Of a stretch of 64,000 bases of DNA, positions 23,780-32,597 are shown piece after piece (the stretch's first letter is position 1; each line of letters starts with the position of its first letter). Origin of the DNA: Candidatus Enterococcus murrayae (GTDB lineage: Bacteria; Bacillota; Bacilli; Lactobacillales; Enterococcaceae); the NCBI RefSeq assembly GCF_017315985.1, contig NZ_JAFLVR010000009.1, forward strand, positions 1 through 64,000, written 5' to 3'. Position numbers and translations under genes: made by a program. Under the pieces are notes generated by a model that made no database searches, had not been told where the DNA came from, and saw only the letters and a program-made list of their open reading frames with translations.

Positions 23780-24886
23780 ATGTTAAATTTCAACGAAATC
23801 GATTTGGATTTATTAAAACGATTGTCTGAGGCCGACGGCATAGGCGGTAGGGAAAGAGAAGTTAGCAGAATCGTTACTGCTTATGGGAAAGAATATAGTG
23901 ATGAAATTCAGTATGATAACTTAGGCTCAGTTGTCTTGAAAAGCACCGGAAAAAGTAAAACAAGCGGTCCGAAGATCATGTTATCAAGTCACATGGACGA
24001 AGTGGGATTTATGGTAAGAAGTATCACGGATGATGGCTATGTCAATCTTTTGCCAGTTGGCGGTTGGTGGGGGCATGTGATGCCAGCGCAGGAAATGACG
24101 ATCACCACGATCAACGACGAAAAATTCATTGGTATAGTTGGATCGAGAGCTCCTCATGGATTGTCTTCAGAAATAAAAGAAAGAGTCATTCCACCAATGG
24201 ATCTTTATCTAGATTTAGGGATGCCCTCAAGGGAATCTGTTGAACAACTAGGAATATCGATTGGGGATATGATTACACCTCATGTGCACTTTAGAGAAAT
24301 GAATGATCCAAACTATCTTATGGGTAAAGCGTGGGATGATCGATGCTGTGTAGGAGTAGGTCTAGAAGTTTTAAAAAATATGAATCAGAGCGATTACGAA
24401 GCAGACATTTATTTTGCTGCTACAACTCAAGAAGAAGTAGGGATCAGAGGTGCCAGAACGGCTGTTCATACGATAAAACCAGATGTGGCAATTGCTTTAG
24501 ATGTAACGACTGCGACGGATACTCCTTTTGATAAGAAAGGAATGGCTTTAGGTGAGGGTGTAGTTCTTTCAGTGCTAGATTCACTTACTATTGGTAATAA
24601 CGGACTAGTGCAGATGATGGAAGAAATTGTCAATGATTTGTCGTTAGATGTACGCTTTGATTTTATGACTGTTGGCGGGACGGATGCCTGTAATATTCAC
24701 AAAATGATGGACGGGGTAGTAAGTATGACGCTGTCTATTCCTACAAGATACATGCATTCACCAAGATTAATTATTCATAAAGAAGATTATATCCAAACGA
24801 TCAAATTAGTCACGGAATTTTGTAGAAGATTGAACTGGGATAGATTAAATCAAATGAAATCTTCTGTTGGAATAACAATGGACTAA
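23780..24886 (+). CDS. M42-family glutamyl/deblocking aminopeptidase
   Basis: 368 residues from ATG 23780, with GGAGGAG just upstream; the in-frame TTG at 23765 falls before that site. All metal and catalytic residues are present: SSHMDEVGF (H71), KAWDDRCC (D186), TTQEEVGIRG (E218, E219), ALDVTTATDTP (D241) and RYMHSPRL (H326). M42 enzymes form large tetrahedral assemblies and remove N-terminal residues from short peptides in the cytoplasm. It follows its inactive-looking paralogue by 15 bases and ends the operon, presumably trimming the peptide part of the imported conjugate. Confidence 0.92.
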   Translation: MLNFNEIDLDLLKRLSEADGIGGREREVSRIVTAYGKEYSDEIQYDNLGSVVLKSTGKSKTSGPKIMLSSHMDEVGFMVRSITDDGYVNLLPVGGWWGHVMPAQEMTITTINDEKFIGIVGSRAPHGLSSEIKERVIPPMDLYLDLGMPSRESVEQLGISIGDMITPHVHFREMNDPNYLMGKAWDDRCCVGVGLEVLKNMNQSDYEADIYFAATTQEEVGIRGARTAVHTIKPDVAIALDVTTATDTPFDKKGMALGEGVVLSVLDSLTIGNNGLVQMMEEIVNDLSLDVRFDFMTVGGTDACNIHKMMDGVVSMTLSIPTRYMHSPRLIIHKEDYIQTIKLVTEFCRRLNWDRLNQMKSSVGITMD

Positions 24887-24906
24887 CGAAAAAACAAGTT
24901 GGAGAT

Positions 24907-24942
24907 AAAACTGGCAAGGATATTTTTCCTTGTCAGTTTTTT
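24907..24942 (+). terminator. Terminator of the asparaginase/PTS/M42 operon
   Basis: AAAACTGGCAAGGA pairs with TCCTTGTCAGTTTT through one G-U pair and is followed by Ts. Confidence 0.85.
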
Positions 24943-25003
24943 ATCCGCTAAAAGACTGGAAGGGGTATAATCAGAGCAAAGTCAAAATGAAAGCAGGTTG
25001 CCA

Positions 25004-25804
25004 ATGATGCCATTTACTATCTTTAATGAAGGAAAAAATGATTATCCGATAATTATCAGCCTGCCTCACAGTGGAACGTGGATTCCAGAGGATATGCGAG
25101 AAAGCTTACGGCAAGAGGCAGTTTTAGCAAATACCGATTGGTTTTTACCAGAGCTGTATAACTTTTTGGTAGCAGAGGGTTGCACAGTGATTGAAAATCA
25201 TATCAACCGCTATACTGTCGATCCGAACCGAGAGAGTCGAATGTCTGGGGCGGATTATCAGGATACGGTGGTTTATCAACAAAATACTTTTGGAAACCCA
25301 TTGTACGAGCAGCCATTATCAAAGCAAACGATCAATCAACGTTTGACTCAGTATTATTGGCCGTATCATCAAGCCCTGCAAGCATTGATTGATCAGAAAA
25401 AGCAGCATTTTTCACAGGTTTATTTATTTGATTTACATAGCTTTGCGGAATATCCGAATGGCGATGAAACCAAACCAGCTGATTTTGTGATCGGTAATCA
25501 AGCAGATCGAACGACCAGTGCTGGATTGCGTGAGTTAGTGGCGGGACTATTAGAAAAAGAAGGGTATAGCGTTTCGAATAATCATCCGTTTAGTGGGGGA
25601 TTTATTACACGGCATTACGGCCAGCAGGCGGAGGTAGCGGCGTTGCAATTAGAAATTCGCTATAATCGCTACATTGAGCAGCGTTCGTTTGGCGAAGAAG
25701 AATTGACAGGCTGCGAGCCAAAATTATTTTTCGAGGCACAAGCTAGACTTCAAAGGATTTTTGAAGATTTATTAGCAGTACTTCCAGCAAAAAAACATGA
25801 ATGA
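25004..25804 (+). CDS. N-formylglutamate amidohydrolase family protein
   Basis: 266 residues from ATG 25004 (AAGCAGG upstream; the TTG at 24998 and ATG 25007 are alternatives). Family pieces are visible: ISLPHSGTWIP (about 19-29), NRYTVDPNRES (about 67-77), FDLHSFAEYPNG (about 145) and GGFITRHYG (about 197). FGase/HutG enzymes hydrolyse N-formyl-L-glutamate in histidine breakdown, but no hut genes are here and many members are general N-acyl amino-acid hydrolases. It is monocistronic, between a peptidase operon and the hydroxyproline genes. Confidence 0.8.
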   Translation: MMPFTIFNEGKNDYPIIISLPHSGTWIPEDMRESLRQEAVLANTDWFLPELYNFLVAEGCTVIENHINRYTVDPNRESRMSGADYQDTVVYQQNTFGNPLYEQPLSKQTINQRLTQYYWPYHQALQALIDQKKQHFSQVYLFDLHSFAEYPNGDETKPADFVIGNQADRTTSAGLRELVAGLLEKEGYSVSNNHPFSGGFITRHYGQQAEVAALQLEIRYNRYIEQRSFGEEELTGCEPKLFFEAQARLQRIFEDLLAVLPAKKHE

Positions 25805-25886
25805 CTCTAAATGAGTTAGGTTCAGCGGAGCGGTATTACCAGAGAGTGTAGAAGACATAGATTGTTGAAGATTGTGACTCCAATTA

Positions 25887-25920
25887 AAAAGCGTTCGATC
25901 ATTTTTGATCGAGCGCTTTT
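25887..25920. terminator. Bidirectional terminator
   Basis: AAAAGCGTTCGATC (25887-25900) pairs with GATCGAGCGCTTTT (25907-25920) with one G-U pair. It serves the amidohydrolase gene and the minus-strand regulator. Confidence 0.85.
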
Positions 25921-26461
25921 AGTAATCATTCGGATAATGAACAACAATAAATTTTACAACATTACTTGTTTGATTGTCCCAGTTATGATCGATCGTGGAA
26001 AAATAGTGTGCCGAATCACCGGGATAGAGCTGGTAGGTTTTTTCTTCGATCACTAAAGTTAAAATCCCCTCTAGAACATACACAAATTCCTCTCCCTGAT
26101 GCGGATAAGTAGTCGGCAGCTCACGCTTTTCATGGGGCATGATCTCGATCATTTTTGGCGCGATCCTTTTATCCTGCGGTGTCCGGCTTAATTGTTTGTA
26201 GATTATATTGTTTAATTTATGGATTACTGGCTGATCATAGCCGCGAACGATGGGCTCAATCTCAGGCTCCTCTTCAAAAAAGTAGTTGATTCTTACATTA
26301 AACAAAGCTGCGATATTTGAAAGGTGTTCGACCGCGATGGTCGTGATGCCTCGTTCAAATTGGGACAAAAAACCCGTTGACAAGCCTGTGGCTTCAGAAA
26401 GCTGCTTCAGAGTCATTCCCCGTTCATTACGCAGGATTTTCACTTTTTCACCAATATTCAT
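25919..26461 (-). CDS. XRE-family regulator with C-terminal cupin domain
   Basis: 180 residues. The N-terminal HTH_3 domain is at 5-60 (TLKQLSEATGLSTGFLSQFERG), the cupin_2 domain at about 105-175 (YPHQGEEFVYVLEG, YPGDSAHYFS). Such regulators often control amino-acid or amine metabolism and sense a small ligand in the cupin barrel. It is divergent from the glycyl-radical activase gene, so control of the hydroxyproline genes is likely. Confidence 0.88.
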   Translation of the reverse strand: MNIGEKVKILRNERGMTLKQLSEATGLSTGFLSQFERGITTIAVEHLSNIAALFNVRINYFFEEEPEIEPIVRGYDQPVIHKLNNIIYKQLSRTPQDKRIAPKMIEIMPHEKRELPTTYPHQGEEFVYVLEGILTLVIEEKTYQLYPGDSAHYFSTIDHNWDNQTSNVVKFIVVHYPNDY

Positions 26462-26578
26462 CTGCTTAACCCCTTACATCAATTGATTATTTTAGTATAC
26501 CTGAAAAAAGACCAAATGCCTAACCGTCATTTAAGTGAATTATTTAGAGAAAATAAAATAAAAAAATTCACCATTATG

Positions 26579-26593
26579 AATAAAGCGCTTGCA
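26579..26593 (+). promoter_or_regulatory. cre-like box at the activase promoter
   Basis: AATAAAGCGCTTGCA has the cre core and matches 13 of 15 consensus positions; it overlaps the -35 of the promoter at 26589. Confidence 0.45.
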
Positions 26594-26617
26594 ACTACAG
26601 CGCGGGGACTTTATAAT
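26589..26617 (+). promoter_or_regulatory. Promoter of the glycyl-radical activase gene
   Basis: TTGCAA (26589-26594), 17-base spacer, TATAAT (26612-26617). Confidence 0.75.
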
Positions 26618-26637
26618 TAAAGACGGGAGGGAAGCAC

Positions 26638-27417
26638 GTGAAAAAGCCTACGATTTTTAATATACAGAAGTTTTCGACCCATGATGGGCCAGGGATTCGT
26701 ACGACGATTTTTTTCAAAGGGTGTCCCATTAGATGTGAATGGTGTCACAATCCAGAAAGTCAGGTATTTGCACCAGAAATTATGTTGAACAAATATGGCA
26801 AAGAAGAACTGATTGGAGAAGAGTACTCCATCCGCGAGCTGGTGAAAAAGATTCAGGCAGATCAAATTTTCTATGATCAATCAGGCGGCGGAGTTACGTT
26901 TTCTGGCGGTGAGGTAATGGCGCAAAACATGGACTATGTGGTAGAGCTGGCTCAAGAATGTCAACGTTTAGGCATCTCGGTTGCCATTGATACCTGCGGG
27001 GTCGCGCCGACGGAAAATTATCGCCGAATTCTACCTTATACGGACTTGTTTTTGTACGATTTAAAGTTCATTGATTCACATAATCATCAGTTATATACCG
27101 GAGCCGGCAATCAGCTGGTATTAGAAAATTTACGTTTTTTGTCGGAACAGCAAGCAGAGATTAATTTACGCTTGATTTTATTGGACGAAATAAACGCGGA
27201 AGAAGTAGATGCAGAGGAGATCATCGATTGGCTGGCGAAGGAAAAAATTCATGTGAGTGAAATTTCACTGCTGCCTTATCATGATTTTGGTCGTGACAAA
27301 TATGAACGATTAAAGCGTGTCTGCACTCAAAATTTTGTCAAACCAGCAGATGAAAAGGTGGAAAGACTCAAAAAGGTTTATCAAGACGCCGGTTATCAAG
27401 TGACGATTGGCGGATAA
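26638..27417 (+). CDS. Glycyl-radical enzyme activating enzyme (radical SAM)
   Basis: 259 residues, GTG start at 26638 with GGGAGGGA upstream. KFSTHDGPGIRTT (about 11-23) leads into the radical SAM motif CPIRCEWC (C30, C34, C37), and GGGVTFSGGEV (about 82) is the GGE SAM-binding motif. There is no ferredoxin-like cysteine insert, so it is of the short, PflA-like architecture. It generates the glycyl radical on its partner with SAM and a [4Fe-4S] cluster under anaerobic conditions; the partner is encoded 134 bases downstream. Confidence 0.92.
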   Translation: MKKPTIFNIQKFSTHDGPGIRTTIFFKGCPIRCEWCHNPESQVFAPEIMLNKYGKEELIGEEYSIRELVKKIQADQIFYDQSGGGVTFSGGEVMAQNMDYVVELAQECQRLGISVAIDTCGVAPTENYRRILPYTDLFLYDLKFIDSHNHQLYTGAGNQLVLENLRFLSEQQAEINLRLILLDEINAEEVDAEEIIDWLAKEKIHVSEISLLPYHDFGRDKYERLKRVCTQNFVKPADEKVERLKKVYQDAGYQVTIGG

Positions 27418-27551
27418 TGCTGCTAAAACAATTGAGAACAAACAAGATGTCAGTCCTATAATGAAGCAAAATTTCTAACTAAATTAGATGACGCGGTACA
27501 GCATTATGTTTTATATAAGAAGGAAATACCTAAATACAAGGAGGAAAAACA

Positions 27552-29954
27552 ATGGCGGAATTAACACTGGAACCAACAAGAAGAGGCAGCACAGAACGGA
27601 TTAAACGATTGCGGGAAATCAGCGACAAGGAATGTACACCTAGTATTTCGATGGAACGAGCGATCCTGTTGACAGAAGCGTATAAAAAATGGGAAGGCAA
27701 AGTTTCTGCTCCAGTATTACGTGGACGTGCCTTCAAGTATATCATGGAAAATCGGACGAACTACATTGAAAAAGGAACGCTAGTTTTAGGAGAAAAGGGA
27801 GATAAGCCATGGGCGGCTCCAACATTCCCTGAATTATGTTGCCACACCTTGGAAGATTTCGACAATATGCACAACCGCGAGAAGGTTTTCTTCCGTGTGA
27901 GTGAAGAAGACCGTCGTATTCAAGAGGAAGTTATCATCCCTTATTGGCATGACCGTGCCATGATGACACGAATGAATCGCCTGTTGCCAGAAGAGTGGCA
28001 TTTGTTGTTCGATGCGGGCTTATATACAGAGTTCTTGATGCAGCGCGGACCTGGTCATACGGTTGCGGACGGCAAAATGTATCAAAAAGGCTTCGCTGAT
28101 TTTAAAGCTGATATCCAGCAGGAAATCGATAACCTAGACTATAACAATGATATGGAAGCGTTGAATAAGCGCGAAGAATTAGAAGGAATGAAGCTGGTCT
28201 GCGAAGGAATGATCATTTACGGCAAACGTTACGCGCAGCAATGTCGTGATTTAGCTGAAGCAGAGACAGATCCGCAATGGAAACAGGAGCTGCTGGACTT
28301 AGCTGAGGTCTGCGATGTGGTTCCAGAACATGCGCCGCAAACCTTCCGCCAAGCGATCCAGATGTACTGGTTCACTCATATCGGTGTAACCGTGGAGATG
28401 AACAACTGGGATGCCTATTCACCAGGAAAATTAGATCAGCATTTAGAACCTTTCTATGAAAAAGACATCGAAGAAGGACGTTTGACCCGCGAAGAAGCTC
28501 GTGAGCTATTGGAAAATCTTTGGATTCAATTCAATAATCAGCCAGCACCGCCAAAAGTTGGAATCACCTTGAAAGAAAGTGCAACCTATACCGATTTCTG
28601 TAACTTGAACACGGGCGCTTTACGTCCTGACGGTACAAGCGGGGTGAGCGATGTCAGCTATCTGATTTTGGAAGTTATGGATGAAATGAAGCTGCTGCAG
28701 CCGAGTTCGAATGTGCAGATTTCTCGTAAGTCGCCTGAAAAATTCCTGCGCGAAGCTCTAAAGGTCTCCCGCAAAGGCTGGGGACAGCCGGCGATGTACA
28801 ACTCGGAGGCGATTTTAGCAGAGCTGAGTTATCTCGGGAAATCCGTCGATGATGCCAGAGAAAGCGGAATTTGTTCAGGCTGTGTTGAGGTTGGTGTAGC
28901 AGGAAAAGAAGCGTATGTACTAACTGGTTATCTCAATATCCCGAAAGTTTTTGAACTGGCGATGAATCGCGGCTATGATCATTACACAGATAAACAGGTC
29001 GGGATCGACGTAGGCGATTTCACGAAAATGAAAACCTATGAAGAAATCTTCGAAGCGTTCCATAAAGAGCTGCAATACGTGGTAGATGTGAAGGTTGCAG
29101 GAAACAACATGATCGAACGGATGTACATGGAATTCATGCCTGTGCCGCTGCTTTCTGTGATGTCTGATGATTGTATCAAAGTCGGCAAGGATTATAATGC
29201 CGGCGGGGCACGTTACAATACTAGCTATATCCAGTGTGTAGGAATTGCGACGATCACCGATTCATTGGCAGCGATCAAGCACAATGTCTTTGAACAAAAA
29301 ACAATGACGATGCAGGAGCTGCTTGATGCCTGTGAAGCTGATTTTGAAAACTATGACGAAATCTTTGATCGCGTGTATAATGAAACACCTAAATACGGAA
29401 ATGACGATGAATACGCGGATACCCTATTGCGCGATGTAGCTGCTTCATTGCAAGATGTCATTGCTGATCGGCCTACACCGAAAGGCTCGAAAACAGTTGT
29501 CGAATTCCTGCCAACAACTTGCCACGTATACTTTGGGCAGGTAATGGAGGCGTCGCCAAACGGCCGTCACAAAGGAATTCCATTACCAGATGGTATTTCG
29601 CCAGAAAAAGGTGCAGATCGCAACGGTCCAACGGCAGTGATCAAATCGGCATCAAAAATCGATCAAACGAAAACAGGCGGAGCGTTGCTGAATCAGAAGT
29701 TCACACCTAGCGTGGTTGCCGGAGAAGCTGGAATTACTAATATGGCATCACTCGTTCGCAGCTATTTTGCCTTGGATGGTCACCATATCCAATTCAATGT
29801 GATTAATCGCGAGACATTGCTAAAAGCACAAAAGCATCCGAAGGAATATGAAAATCTGATCGTACGTGTTGCAGGGTATAGCGATTACTTCAATAATCTG
29901 GAAAAAGCATTACAGGATGAAATCATCTCCAGAACCGAGCAAGCTTTCGGCTAA
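27552..29954 (+). CDS. hypD: Glycyl-radical enzyme, probable trans-4-hydroxy-L-proline dehydratase
   Basis: 800 residues. The thiyl motif is SGCVEVG, with Cys followed two residues later by Glu as in HypD, and the glycyl loop is VRVAGYSDYF near the C-terminus. Other positions named in studies of C. difficile HypD are kept: FLMQRGPGH (Phe and His), NNWDAYSPG (Asp), KESATYTDF (Ser, Asp, Phe) and LPTTCH (Thr). The overall sequence follows HypD closely, including NQPAPPKVGITLKES. The enzyme dehydrates trans-4-hydroxy-L-proline to pyrroline-5-carboxylate, which ProC reduces to proline. No proC is adjacent. AAGGAGG precedes the ATG. Confidence 0.85.
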   Translation: MAELTLEPTRRGSTERIKRLREISDKECTPSISMERAILLTEAYKKWEGKVSAPVLRGRAFKYIMENRTNYIEKGTLVLGEKGDKPWAAPTFPELCCHTLEDFDNMHNREKVFFRVSEEDRRIQEEVIIPYWHDRAMMTRMNRLLPEEWHLLFDAGLYTEFLMQRGPGHTVADGKMYQKGFADFKADIQQEIDNLDYNNDMEALNKREELEGMKLVCEGMIIYGKRYAQQCRDLAEAETDPQWKQELLDLAEVCDVVPEHAPQTFRQAIQMYWFTHIGVTVEMNNWDAYSPGKLDQHLEPFYEKDIEEGRLTREEARELLENLWIQFNNQPAPPKVGITLKESATYTDFCNLNTGALRPDGTSGVSDVSYLILEVMDEMKLLQPSSNVQISRKSPEKFLREALKVSRKGWGQPAMYNSEAILAELSYLGKSVDDARESGICSGCVEVGVAGKEAYVLTGYLNIPKVFELAMNRGYDHYTDKQVGIDVGDFTKMKTYEEIFEAFHKELQYVVDVKVAGNNMIERMYMEFMPVPLLSVMSDDCIKVGKDYNAGGARYNTSYIQCVGIATITDSLAAIKHNVFEQKTMTMQELLDACEADFENYDEIFDRVYNETPKYGNDDEYADTLLRDVAASLQDVIADRPTPKGSKTVVEFLPTTCHVYFGQVMEASPNGRHKGIPLPDGISPEKGADRNGPTAVIKSASKIDQTKTGGALLNQKFTPSVVAGEAGITNMASLVRSYFALDGHHIQFNVINRETLLKAQKHPKEYENLIVRVAGYSDYFNNLEKALQDEIISRTEQAFG

Positions 29955-29975
29955 ACACATATTTCAATAATGACT

Positions 29976-30007
29976 AAAAAAACCAGAGAAATTTCTCTGG
30001 TTTTTTT
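29976..30007 (+). terminator. Terminator after hypD
   Basis: A near-perfect palindrome centred on AACCAGAGAAATTTCTCTGG with flanking A- and T-tracts. Confidence 0.9.
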
Positions 30008-30133
30008 ATTGTTCATAGATCAAGCATATTACGGAGAAGAGGATTGAGATATTCAAAGCCTGAACCTCAAAAGATTTGGAAAGAAGTTTCTGATATAATT
30101 AATTGAATAAATCGAAAGGAGACTGGGCCATTT

Positions 30134-30832
30134 ATGGAAGGTATACATAGATATGAAAAACAGAGCTTAAGCGATATGGTTGTATCATATGTCAAAAATA
30201 GAATTTTGGCAGGAACCTTAAAGAGTGGTGATCGACTAATTGAGACAGATATCTCAGAGGAACTTATGATCAGTCGAGCACCGGTAAGAGAAGCAATGCG
30301 GATACTGAACCAACAAGGATTGGTTACCTTTTCTCCACGAAAAGGCAACCATGTGATTGAGATGGGGTCAGCTGAAATGATGGAGGTCTTCGAAATTCGA
30401 ACATCATTAGAAAAACAAACATTGCATAAAATTTTGAGAAAACAACTACTTAAGGAGGAGGATCTTCGACGATTAACCAAAATAGCTTTAGATATGAAGG
30501 ATAATGAACAGGCATGTCAAACTGAAGAGGACAGAGTCTTTTTATTTAATACACTAGATCTTACCTTCCATAAATATCTTTGGGAGCTATCTGGTAATGT
30601 GAGAAGAGCACGTATTTTAGAGAATTTGTACTATCAATTACTCATTGCAATAAACGAAGATATTTCTTCTCAGGAGATCCTTGAAAGAAAATCAGAAGAA
30701 CACTTAGCGTTCGTTGAAGTTCTAAGTAAAAATGATCTTCCAACAGTTGTTCATGAGTTTTATAACCATATTCGTGCGTATGTTAAGGCCACTTTGCCTA
30801 CAGAAGAAAAGAATTTCTATTTGGACTGTTAA
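30134..30832 (+). CDS. GntR/FadR-family (FCD) transcriptional regulator
   Basis: 232 residues. The winged HTH is at about 10-75 (IETDISEELMISRAPVREAMRIL), the FCD domain at about 85-220 (EIRTSLEKQTL, FHKYLWELSGN, EEHLAFVEVLSKND). FCD regulators respond to organic or amino acids. AAGGAG is 12 bases from the ATG. The location just after hypD suggests control of hydroxyproline use, but the terminator between them makes it an independent transcript. Confidence 0.85.
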   Translation: MEGIHRYEKQSLSDMVVSYVKNRILAGTLKSGDRLIETDISEELMISRAPVREAMRILNQQGLVTFSPRKGNHVIEMGSAEMMEVFEIRTSLEKQTLHKILRKQLLKEEDLRRLTKIALDMKDNEQACQTEEDRVFLFNTLDLTFHKYLWELSGNVRRARILENLYYQLLIAINEDISSQEILERKSEEHLAFVEVLSKNDLPTVVHEFYNHIRAYVKATLPTEEKNFYLDC

Positions 30833-30889
30833 AAGTAAAATTTTTATGTCCAAGTTCGTAATGTTTTGAATGGTGAGTAAAAAAAAAGC

Positions 30890-30912
30890 GAACCGTCCTT
30901 TTTGGACGGTTC
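30890..30912. terminator. Bidirectional terminator before lsa
   Basis: GAACCGTCC (30890-30898), five Ts, GGACGGTTC (30904-30912), with A- and T-tracts on both flanks. Confidence 0.88.
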
Positions 30913-30915
30913 ATT

Positions 30916-32409
30916 TTATTTTTTTAAAGCGATTTGCTGTGCGTGAATATTTTCCAAGAAGGCTTGATCGTGTTCCACGATCAGCATCGTGGGTTTGATC
31001 TGTAGTAAGAGATCCTCTAATTGCTTTTGATTGAAGACATCGAGGTAATTTAACGGCTCATCCCAAATATAGAGCTCGGCTTCTTGAGCGAGGGATTTGG
31101 CTAGTTCGACTTTTTTCCGCTGCCCCATACTCATTTCTTCGATTCGATTTTGGAAGACATTTCGTTCCATCCCTAATTTTCGCAGATTATTCAAAAAGGC
31201 TGAATAATCCAATTGATTTTTTTCGGCGAAATCCTGCAGATTTCCTCGATTGCTTTCGTAGTTTTGCCGTACATAGCTGATTTTCGCATTCGGTCGAAGA
31301 AGCTCTCCGGCTGACTCGCCAGCAAAAGTACCTAGTAGATAATGCAGGACACTAGATTTTCCTATGCCATTCGGCCCGGTCAAAGCAGCGATTGACCCGC
31401 GTTTTAACTCAAATGAAAGAGGATCAAAGAGCGGCTTTTGGTCTGGGTAATGGAGCGTCAAGTTCTCCAGCTTCAATAATTGTGCGTGTCTGCTTGGATG
31501 GTAATTCATCGTTAGCCGATCGACATCCTCTAAGTCCTTTAAAAGACCTTCTTTGGCATCGATTTGATCATACATCCGCTGTTCGATCGTTTTTGAACGT
31601 TTCATTGTACGAGCAGCGCGGGCGCCAATGAAGCCTGTATCAAAAATACCGCCGCTGCCTTTTTCGGATGGCTTTCCGTATTTTTCTGTTTCTCGAGAAC
31701 GAGACCATTCCGCCTTTTCAGCCGCTGTTTTTTTGAGCCGGCCGACTTCCTTTTTGATTTTTTGATTCTGTGCCAGTTCAAATTCATCCCGCAGCTTTTT
31801 TTGTTCTTCGTAGGTGGCGAAATTTCCTTGATAGAGCACCAGCTGGCTTTTTTCAATCGCCAATGTATGATCAGTGACTTGGTTCAAAAATTGACGATCG
31901 TGGCTGACGACGATAAAGCCATCCTTGTGCTGCAAATAGTTCGCAACATGCTGGCGTCCCTGTAAATCCAAATGGTTGGTTGGTTCATCAATCAACGGGA
32001 AAAAGTCAGCTTGGGTGAAGAGCAGCGCCAATAAGACTTTCGTTTGTTCACCGCCGGAAAGTGTCTGATAGGGCTGCCATAATACCTGCGGGTCCAGTTG
32101 AATCAAGTTCATTTCTCGTTCCAATTCCCATAGCTCAAAATCAGCTATTTCCAGCAGCGCATAGTAGGTCAGCTGGTCCGTTTCGTTTACAGCAGCCGGA
32201 AAATAGACCGGCTGCAGAGGAAATTGGATTTCTCCTTGATACGCATATTTTCCCAGCAGGAGCTGCAGCAATGTGGTTTTCCCGCGGCCGTTGCGTCCGA
32301 CTAGGCCTAATTTCCAGCTGCTATCGATTGTTAAATTGGCATCCTCAAATAGTAAATCGACCTGCTTGTCAAAGCCAAAGGTCAAATGTGTGATTTTAAT
32401 TGTAGACAT
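30916..32409 (-). CDS. lsa: Lsa-family ABC-F ribosomal protection ATPase
   Basis: 497 residues, the length of LsaA (498). Two ATPase domains: GRNGRGKTT (about 38-46), LSGGEQTK and FPLIDEPTNHLD in the first; GPNGIGKSS, MSMGQRKK and YIWDEPLNYLD in the second. The linker between them carries the family's antibiotic-resistance domain, with KAEWSRSRE and GARAARTMKRSK as in LsaA. No membrane part exists. Lsa proteins bind the ribosomal E site and dislodge lincosamides, streptogramins A and pleuromutilins; they are intrinsic in several enterococci. GGGGG lies upstream of the ATG. The 365-base leader bears an attenuator. Confidence 0.9.
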   Translation of the reverse strand: MSTIKITHLTFGFDKQVDLLFEDANLTIDSSWKLGLVGRNGRGKTTLLQLLLGKYAYQGEIQFPLQPVYFPAAVNETDQLTYYALLEIADFELWELEREMNLIQLDPQVLWQPYQTLSGGEQTKVLLALLFTQADFFPLIDEPTNHLDLQGRQHVANYLQHKDGFIVVSHDRQFLNQVTDHTLAIEKSQLVLYQGNFATYEEQKKLRDEFELAQNQKIKKEVGRLKKTAAEKAEWSRSRETEKYGKPSEKGSGGIFDTGFIGARAARTMKRSKTIEQRMYDQIDAKEGLLKDLEDVDRLTMNYHPSRHAQLLKLENLTLHYPDQKPLFDPLSFELKRGSIAALTGPNGIGKSSVLHYLLGTFAGESAGELLRPNAKISYVRQNYESNRGNLQDFAEKNQLDYSAFLNNLRKLGMERNVFQNRIEEMSMGQRKKVELAKSLAQEAELYIWDEPLNYLDVFNQKQLEDLLLQIKPTMLIVEHDQAFLENIHAQQIALKK

Positions 32410-32443
32410 AAAAAATACCCCCTGTTCGTTTCGCTATGGAAAC

Positions 32444-32479
32444 AAAAAAATCCTAACCAATTTTCAGGAAAGGATTAGG
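32444..32479 (-). terminator. Leader terminator (attenuator) of the lsa gene
   Basis: On the minus strand CCTAATCC (32479-32472) pairs with GGTTAGG (32458-32452) with one bulged T and is followed by ATTTTTTT. It lies between promoter and coding region, so transcripts would stop early unless the stem is prevented. Confidence 0.7.
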
Positions 32480-32532
32480 AGGTGAAGGGTCTTTTTCCAA
32501 ATAGTGATAGGCAGGAAGGGCGTACAGCTCAT
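32464..32532 (-). CDS. Leader peptide of the lsa attenuator (uORF)
   Basis: An ATG-started 22-codon frame (MSCTPFLPITIWKKTLHLLI, then LS and stop) sits in the lsa leader. Its last codons contain the 5' arm of the leader terminator, so a stalled ribosome would affect the fold. The ribosome binding site (ACAAG) is weak. It is too short for homology; support is positional. Confidence 0.5.
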   Translation of the reverse strand: MSCTPFLPITIWKKTLHLLILS

Positions 32533-32597
32533 ATCTTGTCTGCATACGGTACCGCTTGTTCGCTATTTTCAAAAAAAGTTTTATTGTCTATTCATGC

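Noticed and set aside
27432-27462. Internal promoter between the activase and hypD (TTGAGA and TATAAT)
   Set aside because: The spacer is 19 bases and the -35 is poor; possible, but too weak to annotate as a feature.
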